Positions 17,111 through 27,488 of a stretch of 64,000 nt of DNA are shown here, in pieces. Under the pieces are notes generated by a model. It was not told the DNA's origin. It did no database searches and saw only the letters and a list, made by a program, of their open reading frames with translations. Numbering within the stretch: the first letter of the stretch is position 1; the number at the start of each line of letters is the position of its first letter. The DNA is from Rhodospirillaceae bacterium. Its GTDB lineage: Bacteria > Pseudomonadota > Alphaproteobacteria > UBA6615. The stretch is from positions 1 through 64,000 of the forward strand of contig PBPM01000108.1 of the NCBI GenBank assembly GCA_002724635.1. Direction: 5' to 3'. The translations under genes were made by a program, and so were the position numbers.

Positions 17111-18319
17111 ATGGCTGAAACCGTCAAGCCCGAGACGTCGGAACAGGTGGTCGAGGCCATCGCCTGGGCAACCAACGAGGAGGCGCCCGTCGAGATTGTT
17201 GGCACTGGCACCAAGCGCGGCTTCGGCCGCCCTACGGGCGATGGGAACCGCACCATCGATCATACGATCGACCTGTCCGGCCTTAGCGGCATCACCCTTT
17301 ATGAACCGGAGGAACTGGTCCTGTCCGCTTGGGCCGGCACGCCGATGACTGACATTGAGGCGGCGGTTGCCGAGAGGGGCCAGATGCTGGCGTTCGAGCC
17401 GCCGCGTCTCGCACGTCTCTATGGTTTGGAGGGCGGGACCCTCGGCGGCATGATTGCCTGCAATTTGGCCGGCCCACGGCGGGTGAAGGCGGGCGCGGCG
17501 CGTGATCATATACTGGGCATTGAGGCGGTCACGGGACGCGGCGAACTCGTGAAGAGCGGCGGGCGGGTCGTGAAGAATGTGACGGGCTACGACCTGTCAA
17601 AGCTGCTGACGGGATCCTTTGGCACCCTAGCGGCATTGACGCAGGTCACCATCAAGGTCCTGCCAGCGGCGGAGACGGAGGAGACGGTCCTTGTGTCGGG
17701 CGTGGACGATGTCACGGCTGTCCAGATCATGACTGCGACGATGAATTCCAGCAATGAAGTCGCGGCTGCGGCGTATGCGCCTCACGGGGCCGGTGGCGTA
17801 TCGGGACCGGTGGCGGCGATGCGGATCGAGGGATTTCTGCCGTCGGTCGCGGCGCGTGTCGACGCGTTGCGCGACCTAATCGGGACTCGGGGCACCGTCT
17901 CGACCCTTGCGCATGATGCATCCCGGACGTTCTGGGCAGCGGTTCGCGACGTCGAGGGCGTCGGCGACGGCAATCTGCCGCTGTGGCGATTGTCGGTGAC
18001 GCCGAACCGTGCGGCCGACATCATGGCTGCGATCGGGGCGGTGCAGCCTGGTATGGGCTTGTATGACTGGGGTGGCGGGCTGATCTGGTTCCGTGTCGAC
18101 GGGGCGGCGGTCGACGCGAGCGCCGCCGCGCTGCGTGGTGCCCTTGCCGCACATGGCGGCGGGCATGCGACGCTAGTGCGTGCGTCAGAAGAAATCCGTC
18201 GTACCGTTGACGTGTTTCAACCCCAGCCTGCGCCCCTGGCCGCGCTTTCGAACCGTGTGAAGGAAAGCTTCGATCCGCGCCACATCCTCAACCCCGGCCG
18301 CATGTATCGCGGGGTCTAG
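17111..18319 (+). CDS. glcE: Glycolate oxidase subunit GlcE
   Basis: A 402-residue second FAD-binding subunit. It keeps the FAD fold (IVGTGTKRGFGRP, GGTLGGMIACNLAGPRR, VVKNVTGYDLSKL) and ends LNPGRMYRG. It is required with GlcD and GlcF for glycolate oxidation. I chose ATG 17111 over a TTG 12 bases earlier that overlaps the glcD stop. The ribosome site is weak, suggesting coupling to glcD translation. It is 3 bp from glcF. Confidence 0.95.
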   Translation: MAETVKPETSEQVVEAIAWATNEEAPVEIVGTGTKRGFGRPTGDGNRTIDHTIDLSGLSGITLYEPEELVLSAWAGTPMTDIEAAVAERGQMLAFEPPRLARLYGLEGGTLGGMIACNLAGPRRVKAGAARDHILGIEAVTGRGELVKSGGRVVKNVTGYDLSKLLTGSFGTLAALTQVTIKVLPAAETEETVLVSGVDDVTAVQIMTATMNSSNEVAAAAYAPHGAGGVSGPVAAMRIEGFLPSVAARVDALRDLIGTRGTVSTLAHDASRTFWAAVRDVEGVGDGNLPLWRLSVTPNRAADIMAAIGAVQPGMGLYDWGGGLIWFRVDGAAVDASAAALRGALAAHGGGHATLVRASEEIRRTVDVFQPQPAPLAALSNRVKESFDPRHILNPGRMYRGV

Positions 18320-18322
18320 CCG

Positions 18323-19615
18323 ATGCAAACAAACTTCTCCCTGGCCCAGCTCGCCGATCCCGACATCGCGGTGGCGAACGATATTCTGCGTGCCTGCGTC
18401 CACTGCGGCTTCTGCACTGCGACCTGCCCAACCTACGTATTGCTCGGCGACGAACTCGACAGCCCGCGTGGGCGTATCTACCTGATGAAGCAGATGCTCG
18501 AGGCGGAAGCCCCGGCCGATGAAGAGACCGTGCGCCATGTGGACCGCTGCCTGTCCTGCCTCTCCTGCATGACCACCTGTCCGTCGGGGGTGCACTACCA
18601 GCATCTGGTGGATCATGGCCGCAAGCATATCGAGGAGACCTACACCCGGCCGTTGTTCGAGCGGATGATCCGCTGGGCACTGGCCTGGTCGATCCCTTAT
18701 CCAATGCGCTTCCGCGCGCTGCTCGCCGTCGCTTCGCTGGCGCGGCCGCTGCGCGGCCTGTTCAGCGGCCGCGCGCGCGCGATGTTGGAACTTGCCCCCG
18801 CCGGTCTCGGCGCTCCGTCGCCGGTGGACGTGCCCCAAGTCTTCGCTGCCAAGGGCGCGCGCCGGGGCCGAGTGGCGCTGCTCAACGGCTGTGCCCAGAC
18901 CGTCATTGCACCGCAGATCAATGAGGCGACGATTCGCCTGCTTACGCGCCTGGGGATCGAGGTGGTGGTCGCGAACGGCGCCGGCTGCTGCGGCTCGCTG
19001 GTGCACCACATGGGTAAGGTCGATGCCTCTCTCGCCCAGGCGTCTGCGAACATCGACGCTTGGGTTGCCGAGTCAGACGGCGAGGGGTTGGACGCGATCA
19101 TCATCAATACCAGCGGCTGCGGAACCCAGGTCAAGGATTACGGTTTCATGTTCCGCGAGAATGCAGCCTACGTTGACAAGGCGGCCCGGGTGTCGGCACT
19201 GGCGAAGGATGTAAGCGAGTATCTGGCCGCCCTGGAGCCCGAGCTACAGCCGGTCGCGGACATCCCCGGCCTGCGTGTGACTTATCACTCGGCCTGCTCG
19301 ATGCAGCACGGCCAGCAGATCCGCACGCCAGCCGGGCAGCTGCTGACGGCGGCCGGATTTGCGGTCAGCGAACCAGGCGAGGGGCACCTGTGCTGTGGCT
19401 CGGCCGGGATCTATAACATCCTGCAGCCCGAGATCGCCGGACGCCTGCGTGCCCGCAAGGCCGCGAACATCGCGCGGACTGCGCCCGAGGTTGTCGCGAC
19501 CGGCAACATCGGCTGCATCACCCAGCTCTCCGGCGCCGTTGATGCGCCGGTGGTGCACACGGTAGAGTTGCTTGACTGGGCGACCGGCGGGCCGAAGCCG
19601 GCGAGACTCGACTGA
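18323..19615 (+). CDS. glcF: Glycolate oxidase iron-sulfur subunit GlcF
   Basis: A 430-residue subunit with two N-terminal 4Fe-4S motifs (CVHCGFCTATCP and CLSCLSCMTTCP) and two C-terminal CCG-type repeats (GAGCCGSL and LCCGSAG) of the heterodisulfide-reductase-like domain. It passes electrons from GlcD/GlcE to the membrane acceptor. It begins 3 bp after glcE. Similar subunits occur in lactate dehydrogenases, but the D-E-F arrangement favours glycolate. Confidence 0.95.
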   Translation: MQTNFSLAQLADPDIAVANDILRACVHCGFCTATCPTYVLLGDELDSPRGRIYLMKQMLEAEAPADEETVRHVDRCLSCLSCMTTCPSGVHYQHLVDHGRKHIEETYTRPLFERMIRWALAWSIPYPMRFRALLAVASLARPLRGLFSGRARAMLELAPAGLGAPSPVDVPQVFAAKGARRGRVALLNGCAQTVIAPQINEATIRLLTRLGIEVVVANGAGCCGSLVHHMGKVDASLAQASANIDAWVAESDGEGLDAIIINTSGCGTQVKDYGFMFRENAAYVDKAARVSALAKDVSEYLAALEPELQPVADIPGLRVTYHSACSMQHGQQIRTPAGQLLTAAGFAVSEPGEGHLCCGSAGIYNILQPEIAGRLRARKAANIARTAPEVVATGNIGCITQLSGAVDAPVVHTVELLDWATGGPKPARLD

Positions 19616-19883
19616 CGCGTGCCTTATCCTTCGGTGCGCGCTCCTACGCGATCGTCGAGGTCGACGCGCCGTCACTGCCCACGTCCGAACGGCATGCAGC
19701 GGCTGATGGACGATCTGCGGTAGCGGGTATGCGGCCGGGCGCCCTAGTTTTGCGCGGCGGTGGATCGCGCTACTAGGTTTTGAATTGGGGCTCGACTTTT
19801 CTCGCAAATCGGCCGATGTAAAATCCCCAACGCTGATTTTCTGTCGACCAGCGAACGTCCGCCACCTCAACCGGAAGGTTTCC

Positions 19884-21095
19884 ATGATTCTGGCATTAAA
19901 TCGACAACAGTTATTGGTGATGGCCGCGGGCGCGTTCCTGCTGGCAACCGTGTTGGGCGTTCGCCAGGTGCTCGGCCTCTATCTCGTTCCTATGACCATC
20001 GAGCTCGGATGGAGCCGAGAGATTTTCGGAATCGCCATGGGCCTTCAGAATCTCATCTGGGGTGCTACACAGCCTTTCATCGGCGGCTTGGCCGATCGTT
20101 ACGGATCCGGCCGGGTTATAGTCGGAGGCGCCATCTGCTATGCGCTTGGTGTTCTGGGCATGGCAAGCGCGATTACCCCGTCGGAGCTGCTGATCTCGGG
20201 TGGTGTCCTGATCGGAGTCGGTATGAGCGGCGTCGGCATGGCCGTCGTCTACGGCGCGGTCGCGCGGATGGTCACGCCCGAGAAACGAACCTATGCTATG
20301 GCCATCGTCAGCACGATCGGCGCGTTGGGCCCGTTCTTGTTGCCCCCAGTCACGCAGATTGTGATCGGCGACTTCGGCTGGCAGGTGTCACTTATCGCGA
20401 CCGCCGGCGTGGTCGCCTTGACGATCCCGCTCGGCGCCCTGATCCGTGGCAAGGCGGAGAACGAGGCCGGCGTGGCCGCGCAAAGCTGGATCCAGGCGCT
20501 CGGCGAGGCGCACAAGAATCGCGGCTATCTGCTGCTGGTCGCCGGTTTCTTCGTCTGCGGCTTCCACGTCAGCTTCATTGGCACCCATTTGCCGGGATTC
20601 ATCGCCTGGTGCGGGCTCGCGGCCGGCGTTGGTGGATGGGCGCTTTTCATGATCGGCGGCGGCAACATCATTGGTACCTATACGGCAGGCCTCCTCAGTA
20701 ACCGTTTCAAGCAGAAGAACCTGTTGAGCCTGATCTATCTGGCACGCGCCGCACTGATAGCGTGGATGATGGTGATGCCCAAGACCGAGCTGACGATCTA
20801 TGTCTTCGCCGGCATCTTCGGCCTACTCTGGCTCTCGACCGTCCCGCTCACCAGCGGCGTGGTTGCCAGGATCTTCGGTGCGCGTCATCTGGGTATGCTG
20901 TTCGGGCTGGTCTTTTTTAGCCACCAGATCGGGGCGTTCCTCGGGGCTTGGCTCGGCGGCCTGAACTTTGATGTCTCCGGTGACTACAACGCCGTCTGGT
21001 TCACTTCGGTCCTGCTCGGGCTGTTGGCAGCGGTGCTCCACTGGCCGATCCGCGACGAGCCGGTCGAACGCCTGCTCAACCCGCAGAACGCCTGA
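19884..21095 (+). CDS. MFS transporter
   Basis: A 403-residue major-facilitator protein with twelve hydrophobic segments. The loop-2 motif is seen as GGLADRYGSGRV (about residues 68-79), and a C-half repeat appears around GLLSNRFKQKN. The overall pattern resembles the monocarboxylate/oxalate-formate group. The ATG at 19884 is preceded by GGAAGG; an upstream in-frame start at 19785 would add a polar leader with no homology value. Lying 268 bp after glcF, it could import a carboxylate such as glycolate, but that is inference. The gap before it shows no intact gene. Confidence 0.85.
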   Translation: MILALNRQQLLVMAAGAFLLATVLGVRQVLGLYLVPMTIELGWSREIFGIAMGLQNLIWGATQPFIGGLADRYGSGRVIVGGAICYALGVLGMASAITPSELLISGGVLIGVGMSGVGMAVVYGAVARMVTPEKRTYAMAIVSTIGALGPFLLPPVTQIVIGDFGWQVSLIATAGVVALTIPLGALIRGKAENEAGVAAQSWIQALGEAHKNRGYLLLVAGFFVCGFHVSFIGTHLPGFIAWCGLAAGVGGWALFMIGGGNIIGTYTAGLLSNRFKQKNLLSLIYLARAALIAWMMVMPKTELTIYVFAGIFGLLWLSTVPLTSGVVARIFGARHLGMLFGLVFFSHQIGAFLGAWLGGLNFDVSGDYNAVWFTSVLLGLLAAVLHWPIRDEPVERLLNPQNA

Positions 21096-21233
21096 TTTTC
21101 AGCAATTTTCGGGGCCCGCAACACGGCACGAACCGATTTATTCCGTTTGCCGGTTTTCAATCAGCCGTGACTTGTTTTCGGTCATGCACGCCCCCTCCGT
21201 AGGGATAGAAAGCACGCAAGAAGGGAGAGCGGA

Positions 21234-22199
21234 ATGCTGGTCAAGGTCAAGAAGGGCTGGGAGGTCCCCGAGCGCGACGCAACGCCCGAGGACATCTATG
21301 TCAACCGCCGCCAGATCGTTAAGTCGCTCGGCGTCGCCCCGGTGATCGCCGCGGGCGCCAGCATACTGCCAGCGGGTTCGGCCCTCGCGGCGACGGACCT
21401 GTATCGGGTATCGCGCAACAAGAAGTACACGGTTGAGCGCCCGCTGACGGCGGAGAAGGAGGCCACTTCATACAACAATTTCTACGAGTTCGGCTCGCAC
21501 AAGCAGATATCCCGCGCCGCGCAGCGCCTGGAGACTAGACCCTGGAACATCATCGTAGACGGGATGGTGGAGAAGAAATTTGAGATTGGGATCGATGACC
21601 TGCTTAAGCAGGTCACGCTCGAGGAGCGTGTCTACCGCCATCGCTGCGTAGAGGCTTGGGCGATGACCGTGCCCTGGTCGGGCTTCGCCATGCGGGAACT
21701 GGTGAAACTCGCTAAGCCCACCTCGGGGGCAAAATATGTCGCCATGCAGACGATCGCCGAGAGCAAGGCCGAAATGCCCGGCCTGCGCCAGTTCTGGTAC
21801 CCTTGGCCCTATCAAGAGGGACTGACGATGGAGGAAGCTACCAACGACCTCGCCTTTCTCGTCACGGGGCTTTACGGCAAGCCGGTGCCGCCGCAGAATG
21901 GTGCCCCTCTGCGTCTGGCGGTGCCGTGGAAATATGGTTTCAAGTCGATCAAGTCGATCATCCGCTTCTCTTTCACCGACCAGAAACCCAAGACCTTCTG
22001 GGGGTCTCTCCAGGCGAAGGAGTATGGTTTCTGGGCCAACGTCAATCCGGCGGTCGATCATCCGCGCTGGAGCCAAGCGACCGAATGGCTGCTCGGCGGG
22101 CGCCAGAGCGACCGAGTGCCGACGCGCCTGTATAACGGCTACACCGAGTTCGTCGCGAACATGTATCCGGCGGATGCTGACGAGGTCTATTTCCGCTAG
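21234..22199 (+). CDS. msrP: Protein-methionine-sulfoxide reductase catalytic subunit MsrP (YedY)
   Basis: A 321-residue molybdopterin enzyme exported by the Tat system (NRRQIVKSLG at residues 24-33, then a hydrophobic stretch ending in ALA). Cys138 in YRHRCVEAW is the molybdenum ligand. The family also shows YNNFYEFG, PRW and KYGFKSIKSI. It repairs methionine sulfoxide in periplasmic proteins. GGGAG lies 6 bases before the ATG. Its usual partner, the haem membrane protein MsrQ, is not next to it or elsewhere in the window. Confidence 0.95.
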   Translation: MLVKVKKGWEVPERDATPEDIYVNRRQIVKSLGVAPVIAAGASILPAGSALAATDLYRVSRNKKYTVERPLTAEKEATSYNNFYEFGSHKQISRAAQRLETRPWNIIVDGMVEKKFEIGIDDLLKQVTLEERVYRHRCVEAWAMTVPWSGFAMRELVKLAKPTSGAKYVAMQTIAESKAEMPGLRQFWYPWPYQEGLTMEEATNDLAFLVTGLYGKPVPPQNGAPLRLAVPWKYGFKSIKSIIRFSFTDQKPKTFWGSLQAKEYGFWANVNPAVDHPRWSQATEWLLGGRQSDRVPTRLYNGYTEFVANMYPADADEVYFR

Positions 22200-22504
22200 G
22201 TCCTAACGCGTCCGCGCTGGCCTCCCTCAGTCTTTCAAAAACAAAGACCGGGCCCCAATTGGGGACCCGGCAGTTGAACAGGGAGGAATAACGTCAAAGG
22301 AGACGCCGAGGCCGTGTTAGGTGGCCTCAAGATCGTCGGTTTGCTGGGAGGGCAGAACCGACTGACTGGTTGCTTGTTGCAACGAATGTGAGCATTACTT
22401 AGTGCGTGCATGCGCCGACGAGCAGACCGCTAAACCGTTAACCAGCCATGCAAATTCTGCATATCGAATGGTGTATGGCTACCGCGCCTACGCCGAATAC
22501 CGCT
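22200..22504. other. Structured intergenic region without genes
   Basis: No open frame of interest on either strand. Four inverted repeats follow one another: 22248-22270 (CCGGG and CCCC arms around AATT), 22308-22328 (GAGGCC/GGCCTC), 22335-22362 (GTCGGTT/AACCGAC) and 22369-22383 (GTTGC/GCAAC). A ribosome-site-like GGGAGGA at 22281-22287 has no gene after it. On the minus strand the first repeat is followed by CTTTGTTTTTG, so it may end the lysR transcript. Confidence 0.5.
22240..22270 (-). terminator. Possible terminator of the LysR gene
   Basis: An inverted repeat of CCGGG+CCCC with GGGG+CCCGG (one bulged base, loop AATT) at 22248-22270. Read leftward, it leads into GTCTTTGTTTTTG. It lies about 235 bp beyond the LysR stop, so it may serve as a bidirectional end for msrP and the LysR gene. 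Confidence 0.45.
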
Positions 22505-23404
22505 CTAGAAGCGGGTTTCGGCGACCTTGCGGAGTAGGAAATCCCGGAATACCGATATCCGTTCCGAGTTCCGAAGTTCTTCGGGGTATACAAAATATGC
22601 ATCGTTGCCGGGCCCTTCGAGCTCCGGCAGGATTCGCACGAGGTTCTTGCCCTCGCGGGCTAGGAAGTCGGGCAGGCCGGCCACGCCAACCCCGGCCTCG
22701 ACTGCTCGGAACATGCCGTAGAGGTTGTTCAAGGTGAGGATCTTGTGGGGCTCTTCATTCTTTGCATCCCGGACCGCGTTTAGCAGCCAGTTGATGTTGG
22801 CGACCGGCTGAGCCACATCCTCTCCATAGACAATCAGATCATGGTTTGAGAGATCGCGCACCTTTTCGGGCATGCCGCGCTTTTGCAGATAGTCGGGTGA
22901 GGCGAAGATATGTGTGTGGACGCGAGTGAGGCGGCGCTGGATCAGGTCGCCCTGGGTCGGCGGCGTCAGGCGGATTGCGCAATCCGCCTCGCGCATCGAC
23001 ACGTCGAGCTCCTCGTCGGTGGTGATTAGCGTCACCTCGATGTCCGGATACATCTCGATGAACTCGGCAATGCGCGGGGTCAGCCAGAGCGAGCCGAGTC
23101 CGACCGCGGTGGCGATCTTGAGCGGCCCCCGCGGCTGTTCTTGGGAATCCGTGAGCCGGGCTTCGACCATGGTCAACTTCGCGAACACATCATGCACCGT
23201 GCGGTACAGGAGCTCGCCTTGCTCGGTAAGAATCAGGCCACGGGCGTGACGGTGGAAGAGGCGCGACCCGAGGCTGTCCTCCAGCGAGCTGATCTGTCGG
23301 CTGACCGCGGACTGGCTCAGATGCAAGGCCTCGCCGGCATGGGTGAAGCTACCGGCATCCGCGACGGCATGGAAAATTCGCAGCTTGTCCCAATCCATAG
23401 CCAT
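22505..23404 (-). CDS. LysR-family transcriptional regulator
   Basis: A 299-residue regulator: N-terminal winged helix-turn-helix (MDWDKLRIFHAVADAGSF, then SQSAVSRQISSLE at about residues 30-42) and a periplasmic-binding-like effector domain. Usually these act as tetramers that activate a target when bound to a small molecule. I chose ATG 23404, with GGGAGGGA 8 bases upstream, over an in-frame GTG at 23428. It lies 59 bp downstream of trxB on the same strand and back to back with the stop of msrP, so a redox-linked target is possible but unproven. Confidence 0.92.
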   Translation of the reverse strand: MAMDWDKLRIFHAVADAGSFTHAGEALHLSQSAVSRQISSLEDSLGSRLFHRHARGLILTEQGELLYRTVHDVFAKLTMVEARLTDSQEQPRGPLKIATAVGLGSLWLTPRIAEFIEMYPDIEVTLITTDEELDVSMREADCAIRLTPPTQGDLIQRRLTRVHTHIFASPDYLQKRGMPEKVRDLSNHDLIVYGEDVAQPVANINWLLNAVRDAKNEEPHKILTLNNLYGMFRAVEAGVGVAGLPDFLAREGKNLVRILPELEGPGNDAYFVYPEELRNSERISVFRDFLLRKVAETRF

Positions 23405-23463
23405 CGGCTCGTTCCCTCCCCCGCCCACGGGGGGTTCGCGCAGTATGCGACGTCTGTGCCCGT

Positions 23464-24429
23464 TTACTCGGCCGCGGCGGCCGCATCCTCATGAGCGGCG
23501 ATGAACTTCTCCGCCTCGAGCGCAGCCATGCAGCCCATGCCCGCGGCGGTAACCGCCTGGCGGTAGACCTTGTCCTTTACATCGCCCGCCGCGAACACGC
23601 CGGGGATGTTGGTGGCGGTGCTGTCCGGCGCGGTGATCAGGTAGCCCTCGTCGTCCATGTCGAGCTTCCCCTTGAACATCTTGGTGTTCGGATCGTGGCC
23701 GATGGCGATGAACACACCGTCGACGTCTAGGTCGCTCGCATCGCCGCTCTTGACGTTCTTTAGCTTCGCGCCGGTCACGCCCGGTGGGTCTTCGGTACCC
23801 ACCACCTCTTCCAAGACGGTGTCCCAGACCACGTCGATCTTGTCGTGGCGCAGCAGGCGGTCCTGCATGATCTTCTCCGCGCGAAGCTCGTCGCGGCGAT
23901 GAACGAGCGTTACCTTTGAGGCGAAGTTGGTCAGGAACAGCGCTTCCTCGACAGCCGTGTTACCGCCGCCGACAACGGCGACCGGCTTGTCGCGGTAGAA
24001 GAAGCCGTCGCAGGTCGCGCAGGCCGAGACGCCGAAGCCCGAGAACTTCTGCTCGCTTTCGAGGCCCAGCCACTTGGCAGAGGCGCCGGTGGCGACGATC
24101 ACCGCATCGCTGGTATAGATGTCGCCAGAGTCGCCCGTGCAGGTGAAGGGGGTGGTGGTGAAGTCCACGTCGACGATCAGGTCGTTGAAGACCTGCGTGC
24201 CTACCTTCTCGGCCTGCTCGACCATCTGTTCCATCAGCCAAGGTCCCTGGATCACGTCGGCGAAGCCGGGGAAATTCTCGACCTCGGTCGTGATGGTGAG
24301 CTGGCCGCCCGGCTGGATACCGTGGACCATGACCGGCTTGAGATTGGCGCGGGCGGCGTAGATGGCTGCCGTGCAGCCGGCGGCGCCGGAGCCCAAGATC
24401 AGGATCTTGGAGTGGTGGGTCTTGGACAT
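23464..24429 (-). CDS. trxB: Thioredoxin reductase
   Basis: A 321-residue FAD/NADPH flavoenzyme that reduces thioredoxin. It shows the FAD motif GSGAAGCTAAIYAARA at the N-terminus, the redox-active CATC (ACATCDG, about residues 140-146), the NADPH-binding VVGGGNTAVEEA and the C-terminal FAD motif GVFAAGDVKDK. Length is typical for the low-molecular-weight form. It is followed on its strand by the LysR gene. The C-terminus ends in an acidic Ala-rich tail. Confidence 0.97.
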   Translation of the reverse strand: MSKTHHSKILILGSGAAGCTAAIYAARANLKPVMVHGIQPGGQLTITTEVENFPGFADVIQGPWLMEQMVEQAEKVGTQVFNDLIVDVDFTTTPFTCTGDSGDIYTSDAVIVATGASAKWLGLESEQKFSGFGVSACATCDGFFYRDKPVAVVGGGNTAVEEALFLTNFASKVTLVHRRDELRAEKIMQDRLLRHDKIDVVWDTVLEEVVGTEDPPGVTGAKLKNVKSGDASDLDVDGVFIAIGHDPNTKMFKGKLDMDDEGYLITAPDSTATNIPGVFAAGDVKDKVYRQAVTAAGMGCMAALEAEKFIAAHEDAAAAAE

Positions 24430-24576
24430 TGTGACGGCGTCCCTCGGGTTGGTTGTCGGGCGGCGCGGATTAGGCCCGGTTGCTGCTGGTTAGATAGTTG
24501 GAGCCCCTGCGGGTGGCAAGCGATCTGCCAGAAACTGTCCCGTGAAGCCAGGTTCAGAATGTCCCCTTCGTAGCGT

Positions 24577-25686
<1,110 letters not shown>

Positions 25687-25783
25687 GGCGTTTCTTTCGG
25701 ATACGGCGAGTGTTTTCGTTGTCCGGGAGTGTCCCAAGGCGGGCCGGTGAGTGCAAGCCTCGCGGTGCTCGCCCGCCGCTTGG

Positions 25784-26515
25784 TTACCCCAGCACCCGGG
25801 CGTAGAGGTCGAACATCTTACCCCAGACGATCTCGGCGGATTGCTCGTGATAGACCTCGCGCTGAGGAAAGGCGAAGCCGTGCTCCGTGCCCGGGAACGT
25901 CTCGATCTGGTGGGGCACGCCCGCCGCGTCGAGGGCCGCCGTCAGTTCAGGGATGACGCTGTCCGGCACCCAGTGATCATGCTCGGCGAAGGCGTAGTAC
26001 ATCTCTCCCTCGATCTGTCGGGCGAGGAGGTGCGGGGAATCGTCGTGCTCGGTGACAATCCAGACGCCGTAGAGCGAGACGTTCGCCGCGAACCGGTCGG
26101 GGAAGCGCCCCGCGACCGTGGTGATGAAGGCGCCACTCATGCAATAGCCGACCGAGCCCATGGGGCCGTCGGACGCGGCATCTTCATCGCCCAGCGCCGC
26201 GAGGATCGCGCCAGTATCGTTGGCGACACCTGCGTTGGTCAGCCCGTGCCAGGCGGCGAAGATCATTTCGCCCATTTTCTCGGTGCGTGCCGCTAGGTTG
26301 AAGCGGATGAGCCCCAGCCGGTAGTAGAGGTCCGGCAGCACGGCGTAATAGCCTTGGCCCGCAATCCGGCGGGCGAAATCCCGAAGCTCCTCACGAATGC
26401 CCGGCGCATCCATATACATGACAATCACCGGGTGCGGGCCCGGTTCATCCGGCCAGACCGCGAAGGTGGGCATCACCCCGTCCGGGGTAGTGATGTCGAA
26501 TTCCTTTTCAGTCAT
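25784..26515 (-). CDS. Dienelactone hydrolase family protein
   Basis: A 243-residue alpha/beta hydrolase of the DLH family. The nucleophile elbow is GYCMSGAF with Cys instead of Ser, as in true dienelactone hydrolases; the catalytic Asp and His are likely in YAFAEHDHW and GTEHGFAF. It lies between the diheme cytochrome c and the formaldehyde dehydrogenase genes on one strand. S-formylglutathione hydrolase normally belongs to the esterase D family, which is not seen here; whether this protein substitutes is speculation. Confidence 0.88.
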   Translation of the reverse strand: MTEKEFDITTPDGVMPTFAVWPDEPGPHPVIVMYMDAPGIREELRDFARRIAGQGYYAVLPDLYYRLGLIRFNLAARTEKMGEMIFAAWHGLTNAGVANDTGAILAALGDEDAASDGPMGSVGYCMSGAFITTVAGRFPDRFAANVSLYGVWIVTEHDDSPHLLARQIEGEMYYAFAEHDHWVPDSVIPELTAALDAAGVPHQIETFPGTEHGFAFPQREVYHEQSAEIVWGKMFDLYARVLG

Positions 26516-26535
26516 GGTAGGATTCCCGTGGCGAC

Positions 26536-27402
26536 CTATTTCGGCGGCAGCGTGCGCAGATAGGCGACGATGGCGCGCAGGTCTTCCTCCTTGATGTTGG
26601 CGTAGTAGGGATATGCCATCGGCGGGAGCATCTTCGAGCCGTCGGGGCGCGTGCCCGTCGTGATCATCTGCCGGATCTCGGCATAGCTCTTATCCGCGAG
26701 GCCGGTCGGCGTGAGGTTGGTCGAGACGCTGACGCCCCAGGGGCCGTGGAACTCGAAGCCGCCCGCACCGAGATTGTTCACCCAGTCCGGACCCTTCTTG
26801 CCGAGCGGCGAGTGACACTCGATGCAGTGCCCGGCCGGGCCAGCCAGATAGGCGCCGTACGCGACTTTATCGTCGGGCGAGACAGTCGGCACGGAGCCGA
26901 CCGGCGGGCCATAGGCCGGCGGCAAGGGGATGCGGTAGACCGATTTCGGTATCTCGTTCTTCACAGGCTTGACCGTACGCAGATAGACGACGATCGCCCG
27001 GACGTCCCAGTCGGACAGGCCGCGATAGAGGCCGATGGGCATCGGCGGGCCGATGATCGAGCCGTCGGGGCGCTTGCCCTCGCGGATCGACGCGATGATC
27101 TGCTCGTCGGTCCAGCTGCCGATCCCAGTTTCCTTGTCCTGCGTGATGTTCGGGGCATTCACATCGAATGCTGGGGTCTTCTCGAACGGTGCCATGCCGG
27201 CTAGTTCCATCCCCGGGATCTCGCCATTCGGACCCTTCGGCGTGTGGCAGTTGCCGCAGGCAACGATCGACTGCATCAGGTAGGTGCCACGCTCGAGCAG
27301 CGTTTCCGCCGCCGCGTCGCCCGAACTCAATGTCGTCGCACCAAGTGCAACGGACCCAAATAGCACCATCGAGAAGGCCGCAGCGCGTAGATGAATTTTC
27401 AC
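26536..27402 (-). CDS. Diheme cytochrome c
   Basis: A 288-residue exported cytochrome with an N-terminal signal peptide (MKIHLRAAAFSMVLFG, cleavage near residue 33) and two c-type haem sites, CGNCH at 49-53 and CIECH at 193-197, each in a class I domain with possible Met ligands in GPPMPIG and KMLPPMAYP. Start is GTG at 27402 with GGAGG upstream. It resembles the haem domains of membrane alcohol dehydrogenase cytochrome subunits, which carry three haems; here two are present. It would take electrons in the periplasm from an unidentified dehydrogenase. Confidence 0.9.
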   Translation of the reverse strand: MKIHLRAAAFSMVLFGSVALGATTLSSGDAAAETLLERGTYLMQSIVACGNCHTPKGPNGEIPGMELAGMAPFEKTPAFDVNAPNITQDKETGIGSWTDEQIIASIREGKRPDGSIIGPPMPIGLYRGLSDWDVRAIVVYLRTVKPVKNEIPKSVYRIPLPPAYGPPVGSVPTVSPDDKVAYGAYLAGPAGHCIECHSPLGKKGPDWVNNLGAGGFEFHGPWGVSVSTNLTPTGLADKSYAEIRQMITTGTRPDGSKMLPPMAYPYYANIKEEDLRAIVAYLRTLPPK

Positions 27403-27488
27403 GAGAATCCTCCGGTAAGACTGTGTTCCTAAAGCCGAACGTTAGCACCGGGTTCGCGGATGTGCGAGGGTTTCGGGATCGGGGATAG

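Noticed and set aside
16655-17509. 284-residue minus-strand frame across glcD/glcE
   Set aside because: It covers conserved motifs of both subunits in antisense and shows no family features.
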